11,509 bases of DNA. Source: Moorena producens 3L. GTDB lineage: Bacteria; Cyanobacteriota; Cyanobacteriia; Cyanobacteriales; Coleofasciculaceae. A program made the position numbers and the translations under genes. The notes under the pieces were generated by a model that worked only from the letters and a program-made list of their open reading frames with translations, was not told where the DNA came from and did no database searches. The stretch lies in contig NZ_GL890819.1 of NCBI RefSeq assembly GCF_000211815.1, forward strand, positions 37,593 through 49,101, read 5' to 3'. The number at the start of each line of letters is the position of its first letter. Position 1 is the first letter of the stretch. Of this stretch, positions 1-6,272 are shown piece by piece.

Positions 1-1134
1 TAAAACATTAGCTTTCACTAAATCCCCTGTCTGGAAACCCATAAAGAACTTTTGGGATGGAGCATGACGGATTGGGAAGCCGTAGCGGTCAGTCCCGCAA
101 CGCTGACGAGTTCCATGACCTTTTGCCTTGATTAATAGTGGCTTAACTCCCTTTAAAAGTAGCTTTTCCGGTGTAGAGGCACCTACGCAAGCCGCATCAG
201 TCCAGTGGTGTTTCTCGATGCCTCTGGTCTTACGGTTAAACTTGGTTGTACCCCCTGTACCTGTTTCTAATAGCAAACTGAACGATTGCAGCCTTCTGAA
301 CAGTTCCCATCGGGTAGCGTTAACGGCTGCCGCATCTTTCAATGGTGCTAATGCTTGTGCCAAAATTCGTTTGAGAACTAATGGTTTTTTTTTCAGGAAC
401 TCTTCAACAGGTTGGTTTCCTTTGGCTTGATTACAATAATGACAAGCCAATGTTAAGTTGCTCACACGGTTACTACCTCCCCTTGATTTGGCGATGATAT
501 GTTCAATCTCTAAGGGGACATTTTCAACGCCGCAATAAGTGCATTTTCTACCCCATTTGGTCAATAGATACTCTTTTACTTCAAAGCCAAAGAGCTCTCC
601 GTGTTGATACTCAACACCGCTAATCTCAGGATTTTGTAATTCCTGAGTATCGAACCTAACCAGCTCAGTAGAGATGGCTGTAATAGGACAAACTTTGAGC
701 ATCCGTCTGACCCATGTTTCAATGTTGGCAATCCGACTCTCAAGAGAGGGAGGTAACCATCCTTGTTTACGGGTTCGATTCAGAAATCGAGGTTTACGGT
801 AACGGGTTTTACGGTTACGGCGTGCCCTTCTTAATGCCCTACGAGATTCAAGGGCGTCTTTAATTTGTTGCCCTCTGTGAGAGATTTCTAACGCTCCTAC
901 AACACGTCCTGTCTCCTCTTGAACTACGGCAATTCCAGTTACTTTGCTTCCAGGGTCAATCTTAATCCTATGAGGATGAACTATCGATTCTTCCGCCGTT
1001 CTCTCCTGTAGCACGATCGTGAATGGATAGCGCTTGTAGACTTTCGCTCGTCCTTTTGTGAGTAGTTCTCTCGCCCGTGCTGGATGGCAAGGGTCAAGAG
1101 GCAAAATGTTTTTGTCTACTACGAAAACTCGCAT
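1..1134 (-). CDS. iscB: IscB RNA-guided endonuclease (RuvC + HNH), C-terminus beyond window
   Basis: This is a minus-strand frame of 378 codons, open from the ATG at 1134 to the window edge. I translated it line by line and found no stop or frameshift. An N-terminal PLMP-type domain comes first (about 1-50, with PLDP for PLMP at 12-15, then CHPARARELL). RuvC-I follows as IDPGSKVTGIAVV (catalytic D60), then an arginine-rich bridge helix (98-118) and RuvC-II ISTELVRFD (E157). The HNH domain has Cys pairs C198/C201 and C231/C234, EH at 211-212, N226 and N235. RuvC-III is HHWTDAACVG (H310, D313). This order defines IscB, the Cas9 ancestor carried by IS200/IS605-type elements, which uses an omega RNA to cut DNA. 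All visible catalytic residues are present, so the protein could be active. Family members usually have about 400-500 residues, so the tail is missing here. No tnpA is visible. The upstream omega RNA supports the call. Confidence 0.95.
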   Translation of the reverse strand, partial: MRVFVVDKNILPLDPCHPARARELLTKGRAKVYKRYPFTIVLQERTAEESIVHPHRIKIDPGSKVTGIAVVQEETGRVVGALEISHRGQQIKDALESRRALRRARRNRKTRYRKPRFLNRTRKQGWLPPSLESRIANIETWVRRMLKVCPITAISTELVRFDTQELQNPEISGVEYQHGELFGFEVKEYLLTKWGRKCTYCGVENVPLEIEHIIAKSRGGSNRVSNLTLACHYCNQAKGNQPVEEFLKKKPLVLKRILAQALAPLKDAAAVNATRWELFRRLQSFSLLLETGTGGTTKFNRKTRGIEKHHWTDAACVGASTPEKLLLKGVKPLLIKAKGHGTRQRCGTDRYGFPIRHAPSQKFFMGFQTGDLVKANVL

Positions 1135-1415
1135 TACTTTGAACGCTCAACATAAGTTGGTAAGGTTTGCCTCGACGTGTTAAGACTCGGTACTTTCTGA
1201 GTAACACTGGCTTTCCCGAATGACCTGTTTAATTACCCAGTTGTAGTGCTTGAAACTGGCACGCATTTCAAGGTACGAATTTTAACGCTTAGTCTTAACG
1301 GCTGCGCGAGGCGAGGATTTCTTGCCTCGCGCCGTCTGGTCAACAGGCTTTATTCAAGCCCACACTGTACCTTGAGGGTCAGTGTGCGGTAGTTGACCCT
1401 AGAGGATGGCTAATG
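1135..1415 (-). ncRNA. IscB omega RNA (HEARO RNA) with 5' guide
   Basis: This lies directly upstream of iscB on the same strand, where IscB omega RNAs are encoded. The scaffold begins at about 1398 with GGTCAACTACC. The stem 1338-1344/1392-1398 (7 bp) encloses hairpin 1361-1367/1380-1386 and hairpin 1346-1350/1356-1360. A GC-rich 9-bp hairpin follows (1304-1312/1324-1332). The downstream motif GTTAAGACTAAGCGTTAAAA resembles the omega RNA core as I remember it. A 9-bp long-range pairing joins 1291-1299 with 1179-1187, and a 6-bp hairpin uses 1237-1242/1254-1259. The loop at 1368-1375 is perfectly complementary to 1268-1275, forming the family's typical pseudoknot. The guide should be the roughly 16 bases 5' of the scaffold, about 1403-1420, which lie in the glnA 3' flank. 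Exact ends are uncertain: the 5' end depends on guide length, and the 3' end may run up to the iscB start. Confidence 0.88.
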
Positions 1416-1440
1416 GTCTTAGTTCACCATTGACAAAGTA

Positions 1441-2862
1441 TTAGACATCGTAGTATAGTGCGAACTCATAGGGATGAGGCCGCAACCGCATGGGGTTGAC
1501 TTCGTTGTCTAGTTTGAATTCAATCCAGTTGGTAATGAAGTCTTCGGTAAATACTCCTGATTCAGTCAAGAAGGTATGATCCTTTTCTAAGGCTGCCAGA
1601 GCATCCTCTAGAGAACCGGGGGTGGATGGAATTTTGCTCAATTCCTCTGGAGAGAGGTCGTAAATATCCACATCTAGAGAGTCACCTGGTTCAATCTCGT
1701 TCTTGATGCCATCAATACCAGCACAGAGCATGGCAGCGAAGGCGAGATAGGGGTTACAGGTGGCATCAGGGCAACGGAACTCTAACCGCTTGGCCTTAGG
1801 ATTGGGGCCAGACAGAGGAATGCGGATGGAAGCTGAACGGTTGCCTTGGGAGTAAGCTAAGTTGACTGGGGCTTCAAACCCAGGAACCAGACGCTTGTAG
1901 GAGTTCGTGCTGGGGTTGGTAAGTGCTAACAGAGCCGGGGCGTGCTTGAGTAAACCACCGATGTAATGGAGCGCCATGGTACTTAGGTTGGCGTAACCAT
2001 CACCCCAGAACAAGGGTTCCCCATCCTTCCAGATAGATTGGTGGGTATGCATTCCCGAACCATTGTCATTAAAGATTGGTTTGGGCATGAAGGTGACAGT
2101 TCTGCCATACTTTTTGGCAACATTTTTGATGACATACTTATAAGTCATCAGATCGTCAGCAGCCTTAATTAGGGTGCCAAAGCGGAAACCCAACTCGTTC
2201 TGTCCACCTGTAGCTACCTCGTGGTGGTGCTTTTCAATGGGTACGCCGCACTCTGCCATGGTTAGCAGCATTTCGGTACGCATGTCTTGCAGGGTGTCTG
2301 TGGGGGAGACAGGGAAATAACCTTCTTTATAGCGAGGCTTATATCCGAGGTTACCACCTGCTTCTTCTCGACCAGAATTCCAACGACCTTCAACGCTGTC
2401 TACATAGTAGTAGCACTGGCTCTCGGTTTGGTCAAAGCGAACATCATCAAACACAAAGAATTCAGCTTCTGGACCAAAGAAGGCGGTATCCCCAATGCCA
2501 GTGCTGATCAGATAGTCAAGGGCTTTCTGAGCAATGCTGCGTGGATCGCGGCTGTACCATTCCCCAGTACGCGGTTCCTTAATGCTGCAAATCATGCTCA
2601 GGGTTGGTTCTTTCATGAATGGGTCGATCCAAGCCGTTGTGGCATCAGGAACCATTGCCATGTCAGATTCGTTGATTGCTTTCCAACCCCGAATACTTGA
2701 ACCATCGAAGGGAACTCCATCGACAAAGGAATCCTCTTCTATTTGGTCTTGGTAAAACGAGCAGTGCTGCCAGATCCCTGGCATATCAATGAATTTAAGG
2801 TCGATGATTTTTATGTTTTGGTCTTGAATCATTTTCAAGACTTCTTGTGGGGTTTCAGGCAT
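1441..2862 (-). CDS. glnA: Type I glutamine synthetase
   Basis: A complete 473-residue enzyme of the GSI dodecamer family. It makes glutamine from glutamate, ammonia and ATP and is the entry step of the GS-GOGAT pathway in the cytoplasm. Visible signatures are DGSSIRGW (53-60), the metal-binding FGPEAEFFVFD (E132, E134), E215 and NE at 222-223, NGSGMHTH (267-274, H272), the ATP/glutamate segment KRLVPGFEAPVNLAYSQGNR (323-342, flap E330) and RLEFRCPDATCNPY (359-372). Tyr401 in IYDLSPEE matches the residue adenylylated in enterobacteria. In cyanobacteria this enzyme is instead controlled by small GIF inhibitor proteins. AAAGGAG (2869-2875 on the plus strand, read in reverse) sits 6 bases before the ATG and fixes the start. 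Expression is probably NtcA-dependent through the promoter near 3119-3160. No terminator is visible between the stop codon and the omega RNA. Confidence 0.98.
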   Translation of the reverse strand: MPETPQEVLKMIQDQNIKIIDLKFIDMPGIWQHCSFYQDQIEEDSFVDGVPFDGSSIRGWKAINESDMAMVPDATTAWIDPFMKEPTLSMICSIKEPRTGEWYSRDPRSIAQKALDYLISTGIGDTAFFGPEAEFFVFDDVRFDQTESQCYYYVDSVEGRWNSGREEAGGNLGYKPRYKEGYFPVSPTDTLQDMRTEMLLTMAECGVPIEKHHHEVATGGQNELGFRFGTLIKAADDLMTYKYVIKNVAKKYGRTVTFMPKPIFNDNGSGMHTHQSIWKDGEPLFWGDGYANLSTMALHYIGGLLKHAPALLALTNPSTNSYKRLVPGFEAPVNLAYSQGNRSASIRIPLSGPNPKAKRLEFRCPDATCNPYLAFAAMLCAGIDGIKNEIEPGDSLDVDIYDLSPEELSKIPSTPGSLEDALAALEKDHTFLTESGVFTEDFITNWIEFKLDNEVNPMRLRPHPYEFALYYDV

Positions 2863-3112
2863 GAATGACTCCTTTGATCAGCTTTACGTTTGTTTACAAA
2901 GAAACAATCTTAGAAAATTACTTGAGTTAGTGAATCTACCAAAATTGGCGACACTTAAGCTTTCCCAAACCGAGGACGGGCTAGGTAAGCATCCGAGTCA
3001 GTTATTCCTGGGGAGATACTTTTTTTTGAGTGGTGCAAGCAGCACGATTTTCTTAAAAGCATCTTGATGGGCTTTTCCCTTGAACAGTGAAAAGTTGTAG
3101 TTCCCTGATTCC
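2863..3112 (-). other. Long glnA 5' leader, no gene seen
   Basis: If transcription starts about 7 bases below the predicted -10 element, glnA has an untranslated leader of about 250 bases. I looked for the cyanobacterial glutamine riboswitch (glnA RNA motif) here and did not recognise its conserved core. There is a small hairpin (GTGC/GCAC near 3032-3046). A relaxed NtcA half-consensus GT-N10-AC occurs at 2926-2939, but no TAN3T lies at the right distance from it. A short plus-strand reading frame at 2861-3067 has no support as a gene. Confidence 0.4.
2869..2875 (-). promoter_or_regulatory. glnA ribosome binding site
   Basis: On the minus strand AAAGGAG stands 6 bases before the ATG that ends at 2862. 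It is a strong Shine-Dalgarno match and supports the start of the 473-residue reading. Confidence 0.8.
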
Positions 3113-3118
3113 TGACTC

Positions 3119-3160
3119 ATCCTAGGGATAGAAAGTAGGACATTATGTATCTAACAATAC
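3119..3160 (-). promoter_or_regulatory. NtcA-activated glnA promoter
   Basis: Read on the minus strand, this holds GTA-N8-TAC (3160 to 3147, extended to TGTA-N8-TACA at 3161-3146). After exactly 22 bases comes TAGGAT (3124-3119), which fits TAN3T. Box, spacing and -10 all match the published class II NtcA-activated promoter layout. NtcA is the CRP-family nitrogen regulator that responds to 2-oxoglutarate, and glnA is a classical target. The box is centred in a larger dyad (3137-3170). The predicted start of transcription is near 3112. Confidence 0.88.
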
Positions 3161-3170
3161 AGAATGTCCT
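3137..3170. repeat. 34-base palindrome around the NtcA box
   Basis: The arms AGGACATT (3137-3144) and AATGTCCT (3163-3170) are perfect complements. After one mismatched pair (3145/3162), TGTAT (3146-3150) pairs with ATACA (3157-3161) around a 6-base centre. Thirteen of the 14 arm positions pair. The symmetry extends well beyond what NtcA needs, so a second dimeric regulator or an extended NtcA contact is possible. Confidence 0.85.
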
Positions 3171-3712
3171 AAGATGATCGGATCTCATATGAATAAAAAA
3201 TTAAATTTTCGAGTTCTAGACTAAGTCAGGTTCGCACAAAGGCTCGCACAAAGGCTCAACAGAAGGTCTTTGTCTGGTCACCATGGCACAGAGGCGAAGA
3301 CTAGGCTCTGGTTAGTGGCAGGTTTTGCCTAAATCCCTCTATATGGCCTCTATATGGGCAATGGGGTTAGTGGGAGCATTTGGTCGGTCGGTTCTAGTTT
3401 CCCTGTTTCCCCCCTCTGGAAGTGTCTTGCTCAACTATAAGGTCACATCTATGGTGGGCAACGCCCAATTCTCAAGAAGCATTAAGGATGAAAGCAACAA
3501 GCAACAGGGTACAATCTAGTGATGAAAGATATGTATACGCTTAGCTCCAGCCAATTATAGCGTCTGGAATTGAGCACACATTCAACTTGCTGTTTAACTC
3601 CTGTGGAGTGCATAGTGTAGCGCTCTGTACCTGTTGAGTGCTCGCCCTATATCTAGGGAAGAGGTCAATAGTAAATCAAAAATATCAAGATTGTTGTTGG
3701 GAGAATAATTTA
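3171..3712. other. apcF upstream region, no gene seen
   Basis: These 542 bases separate the divergent glnA promoter from apcF and must hold the apcF promoter. I cannot place it with confidence: TACAAT at 3510-3515 is a possible -10, but it has no good -35. A degenerate 12-base tandem repeat, three units of the GGCTCGCACAAA type, lies at 3229-3264. A 64-codon plus-strand frame at 3325-3519 lacks a ribosome binding site and any recognisable protein features. Confidence 0.4.
3699..3703 (+). promoter_or_regulatory. apcF ribosome binding site
   Basis: GGGAG ends 9 bases before the ATG at 3713. It selects that start over an in-frame ATG at 3638, and the family alignment also begins at Met-Arg-Asp. 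Confidence 0.7.
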
Positions 3713-4222
3713 ATGAGGGATCTAGTCACAAACTTGATTAGGAATTATGATAGCTCAGGTCGCTACCTAGATCGGGATGCCATCGATTCACTTAAGTCTT
3801 ACTTTGAAACTGGCACCGCTCGGGTGGCTGTAGCTACTTTAATCAATGGCAATGCTGCTTCTATTGTCAAGCAAGCATCAGCACAACTGTATGAGGAAGT
3901 TCCTGAACTGTTGCGTCCAGGTGGCAATTCTTATACAACTCGTCGTTATGCTGCTTGTTTACGAGATCTGGATTATTACCTGCGCTATGCTAGTTATGCC
4001 CTAGTTGCTGGTGATACCAATGTCCTGGATGAGCGGGTTCTACAAGGGTTGCGGGAAACCTATAACTCCCTAGGTGTGCCAATCGCTCCAACCGTGCGTG
4101 GGATTGAGATTATGAAAGATATGGTCAAAGCAATGGCAACAGAAGCTGGTATTGGGAATATCGGATTTGTTGATCAGCCCTTTGACCACATGAATCGTGA
4201 GTTTAGCGAAACAGATCTTTAA
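3713..4222 (+). CDS. apcF: Allophycocyanin beta-18 subunit
   Basis: This 169-residue phycobiliprotein is a minor beta subunit of the phycobilisome core. It pairs with the linker-terminal ApcE domain near the terminal emitters that pass energy to the photosystems. The start MRDLVTNLIRNYD, the segment DAIDSLKSYFETGTARV and the C-terminal extension FVDQPFDHMNREFSETDL match ApcF rather than the shorter main subunit ApcB (about 161 residues). The bilin-binding Cys is C82 in TTRRYAACLRDLDYYLRYA. N72 in RPGGNSYTTRR is at the site that is N-methylated in beta phycobiliproteins. I chose the ATG at 3713 because of its ribosome binding site and the family start; the frame stays open upstream to 3638. 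The gene appears monocistronic, as is usual for apcF. No clear terminator follows. Confidence 0.96.
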   Translation: MRDLVTNLIRNYDSSGRYLDRDAIDSLKSYFETGTARVAVATLINGNAASIVKQASAQLYEEVPELLRPGGNSYTTRRYAACLRDLDYYLRYASYALVAGDTNVLDERVLQGLRETYNSLGVPIAPTVRGIEIMKDMVKAMATEAGIGNIGFVDQPFDHMNREFSETDL

Positions 4223-4298
4223 GACATTGATGGTTGGTTGACAGTTGACGGTTGTACGGGTGACTGGAATGGTTGCCCGTACTATAGCGCTGCGCGCA

Positions 4299-4350
4299 GG
4301 GAATCGGGAATCGGGAATCGGGAATCGGGAATCGGGAATCGGGAATCGGG
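4299..4350. repeat. Heptad tandem repeat GGGAATC, 7 copies
   Basis: Seven perfect GGGAATC units are followed by a partial GGG. This is a short tandemly repeated repetitive (STRR) sequence of the kind common between genes in filamentous cyanobacteria. The same unit recurs at 6769-6803. Confidence 0.97.
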
Positions 4351-4473
4351 TAATTGCTGATTATATTGCTAATTTTGTCAAGGTCTATTACTTGAACGCT
4401 GCTCCAGTAAGGGACGAAACTAGCAAACCTTCCAGAGCCGACCGCCACAAATGATTGAATTGCTGATTGAAAT

Positions 4474-4505
4474 GCGATTGGCCGTAGGCCACGCTACGCG
4501 ATCGC
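4474..4505. repeat. HIP1-containing dispersed palindromic repeat
   Basis: A 32-base element contains the hairpin TGGCC-GTA-GGCCA (4479-4491), then ACGCTACGC and ends in the HIP1 octamer GCGATCGC (4498-4505). The outer ends GCGAT/ATCGC can also pair. Seventeen bases (4491-4507) recur in inverted orientation inside the glycosyltransferase gene at 8220-8236, so this is a dispersed element rather than a chance palindrome. Confidence 0.75.
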
Positions 4506-4561
4506 TTAATAGCAGGCTTGCTGGTTTGTAGCACTCAGGACGGATAACTTGCTTCTAAAAT

Positions 4562-4575
4562 AGTACATAAATACT
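4562..4575 (+). promoter_or_regulatory. Candidate LexA box upstream of the SRAP gene
   Basis: AGTAC-ATAA-ATACT differs by one base from the cyanobacterial LexA consensus AGTAC-N4-GTACT. It lies within the perfect inverted repeat TAGTA-N6-TACTA (4561-4576) and ends 14 bases before the ATG. SRAP genes are named for their association with the SOS response, so position and target agree. Binding is inferred. Confidence 0.6.
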
Positions 4576-4589
4576 AAATCACGTCCAGT

Positions 4590-5273
4590 ATGTGTGGTAG
4601 ATTCACCCTGACAACTATAGGGGTAAGCCTAGCGCGAGCTTTTGATTTAGATGATGTGCCAACCCAGGAGGCTAGTTACAATATTGCCCCTACTCAGCTG
4701 GTGGCAACAGTATTAAACCCCTCAACTGAGACTGAGCGACAATGGCAATTGTTACGTTGGGGTTTGATTCCTAGTTGGGCAAAGGATATAAAAATTGGGG
4801 CAAAACTGATTAATGCTAGAGCAGAAACGGTAGCAGAAAAGCCAGCATTTCGCAGTGCATTCCGTCGTCGGCGTTGCTTGGTTATAGCGGATGGTTTTTA
4901 TGAGTGGCGACGAAAGGATGGCAAGAAGCAACCGTTGTATTTCCATATGAAAGATAAGCGTCCGTTTGCTTTTGCAGGACTTTGGGAACTTTGGAAAAAT
5001 CCAACGGGTGAGATAATTGCTTCTTGTACAATTATAACCACAGTAGCTAATGACATTATCAGTCCGCTCCATGATCGAATGCCAGTCATATTAGAACCTA
5101 GGGATTATGATTTATGGCTGCATCATCAGGTAAGTCAACGGGAGCTATTGCAGCCACTACTGATTCCCTATGATGCCCAGAAGATGAGTGTTTATCCCGT
5201 TAGCACTACTGTGAATAATGTCAGAAATAATAGTCCTGAGTGTATCATCCCTGTGGAACTTGATAATAATTAA
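4590..5273 (+). CDS. SRAP domain protein (YedK/HMCES family)
   Basis: A 227-residue SOS response-associated peptidase-family protein. The family caps abasic sites in single-stranded DNA by forming a thiazolidine crosslink through the N-terminal cysteine, protecting stalled forks. Sequence signs are MCGRF at the start (C2, exposed once Met is removed, which fixes this ATG), YNIAPTQ (30-36), RWGLIPSWAKD, LINARAETVAEKPAFR with N75, DGFYEWR with E105, and SPLHDRMP with H161. These match the YedK catalytic set C2, N75, E105 and H160. Length is typical. No strong Shine-Dalgarno is visible. A LexA-like box lies just upstream. The Uma2-like gene follows after 33 bases and could be cotranscribed. Confidence 0.95.
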   Translation: MCGRFTLTTIGVSLARAFDLDDVPTQEASYNIAPTQLVATVLNPSTETERQWQLLRWGLIPSWAKDIKIGAKLINARAETVAEKPAFRSAFRRRRCLVIADGFYEWRRKDGKKQPLYFHMKDKRPFAFAGLWELWKNPTGEIIASCTIITTVANDIISPLHDRMPVILEPRDYDLWLHHQVSQRELLQPLLIPYDAQKMSVYPVSTTVNNVRNNSPECIIPVELDNN

Positions 5274-5306
5274 AATAGTCCCTACAATTCTACATTTTAA
5301 ATCACC

Positions 5307-5882
5307 ATGACTGCTTTTACAGTAAGTTTCAACTCTATTATTGAACTGACTGATGACCAATTTTATAAGTTATGTCGAAATAACCCGGAAATAAAATTTG
5401 AGCGCAATGCCAAGGGAGAAGTGATTATCATGTCACCTACTGGTGGAGAAACTGGTAACCATAATGCTGAAATCATCATCGATTTAGGTATTTGGAATCG
5501 AAAAGCTAAATTAGGGGTTTGTTTTGACTCTTCGACGTGCTTTAAACTCCCTAATGGTGCTGACCGTTCTCCGGATGTAGCGTGGATTAAACAACAACGC
5601 TGGGATGCACTTAAACCAGAGCAACGCCAGAAGTTTCCACCGATTTGCCCGGATTTTGTGCTAGAATTAATGTCTCCAACTGATCGGTTAACGGTGACTC
5701 AAGCCAAGATGGAGGAATATCTAAAAAATGGGGTAAGTCTGGGCTGGTTAATTAATCCTCAAGCACGGCAAGTGGAAATTTATCGACCAGGTCAAGTTGT
5801 GGAGGTGTTGGAGTCTCCTAAAACTTTATCAGGGGAGGAGGTTTTGCCTGGGTTTGTCCTGGATTTACACTATCTTTGGTAA
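5307..5882 (+). CDS. Uma2-family (DUF820) PD-(D/E)XK nuclease-like protein
   Basis: A 191-residue protein of the Uma2 family, which is hugely expanded in cyanobacteria. The fold is of the restriction-endonuclease type, but the biological role is generally unknown. Visible family signs are FERNAKGEVIIMSPTGGETG (31-50), RSPDVAWI with D90, PDFVLELMSPTD with E120, and KMEEYLKNGVSLGWLINP (134-151), with K134 a candidate active-site lysine. The C-terminal PGFVLDLHYLW is also usual. The protein is full length and seems intact. It lies 33 bases after the SRAP gene, possibly in one transcript. No Shine-Dalgarno is visible. Confidence 0.9.
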   Translation: MTAFTVSFNSIIELTDDQFYKLCRNNPEIKFERNAKGEVIIMSPTGGETGNHNAEIIIDLGIWNRKAKLGVCFDSSTCFKLPNGADRSPDVAWIKQQRWDALKPEQRQKFPPICPDFVLELMSPTDRLTVTQAKMEEYLKNGVSLGWLINPQARQVEIYRPGQVVEVLESPKTLSGEEVLPGFVLDLHYLW

Positions 5883-5969
5883 ATATAAAATTTTACTTTC
5901 GTCACTCATCACCTGCCGCTGGAATAATAATTTTTTAAACATTCAACACTAGTTTTCTAGAGGTCTGCT

Positions 5970-6272
5970 ATGGGTCGTGCGTCAAAACTAAAACAACAAC
6001 GTCGCCAAGAATCTCACGACGGTACTAACAGCACTTCATCCCGACCTAGGTACGTATTATTTGAATCCAATAGCTCTAATTACCTAGCTTCATTAGAGTT
6101 ATTAGGTGGGATGGAACGGTTAAATTGGTGTCCTCATGCAGGGGGAGCACTCAAATTTGATTCCTTCAGTCAAGCCCAAGCCAAAGCTAAGCGGATTGCT
6201 AAGCAAAGAGGATACACCCTACAAGTGGTTGAGCTTAATTCTGAACATGTTAATACTGACCAAAAACCTTAG
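5970..6272 (+). CDS. Small hypothetical protein (100 aa)
   Basis: I do not recognise the family. AGAGG (5959-5963) stands 6 bases before the ATG and supports a real gene. The protein starts with a basic, Lys/Gln/Arg-rich tail (MGRASKLKQQRRQ), then a Ser/Thr/Asn-rich linker. A compact segment follows from about 28 to 92 (RYVLFESNSSNYLASLELL, then LNWCPHAGGALKFDSF, then QAKAKRIAKQRGYTLQVVEL). There is no signal peptide or membrane segment. Its last 23 bases overlap the 3' end of the convergent helix-turn-helix gene. It could be a cyanobacteria-specific conserved small protein. Confidence 0.7.
   Translation: MGRASKLKQQRRQESHDGTNSTSSRPRYVLFESNSSNYLASLELLGGMERLNWCPHAGGALKFDSFSQAQAKAKRIAKQRGYTLQVVELNSEHVNTDQKP

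Larger units (their letters stand above)
4223..4589. other. apcF-SRAP spacer, no gene seen
   Basis: This 367-base spacer has no credible gene. It holds a heptad tract (4299-4350), a HIP1-containing palindromic element (4474-4505) and a LexA-box-like site (4562-4575), each listed separately. Reading frames across the heptad tract exist on both strands only because a 7-base repeat without stops stays open. Confidence 0.6.

Noticed and set aside
128..430. Plus-strand 100-codon frame
   Set aside because: It lies wholly opposite iscB, which has all its nuclease motifs; this frame has none.
2287..2755. Two plus-strand frames opposite glnA
   Set aside because: Shadows of a clear 473-residue glutamine synthetase gene, with no features of their own.
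2926..2939. Second NtcA site near the glnA start
   Set aside because: It matches only the relaxed GT-N10-AC pattern, and no TAN3T lies about 22 bases downstream.
2863..3112. Glutamine riboswitch in the glnA leader
   Set aside because: I could not find the conserved core of the glnA RNA motif by eye; a covariance search would decide.
3325..3519. 64-codon plus-strand frame upstream of apcF
   Set aside because: No ribosome binding site and no recognisable protein features; it lies in the presumed apcF promoter region.
4299..4350. CRISPR array
   Set aside because: Repeats are 7 bases, directly abutting and without spacers; the same holds for all other tandem arrays in the window.
4203..4454. 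Frames on both strands across the GGGAATC tract
   Set aside because: A stop-free 7-base repeat stays open in every phase; the repetitive peptide is an artefact.
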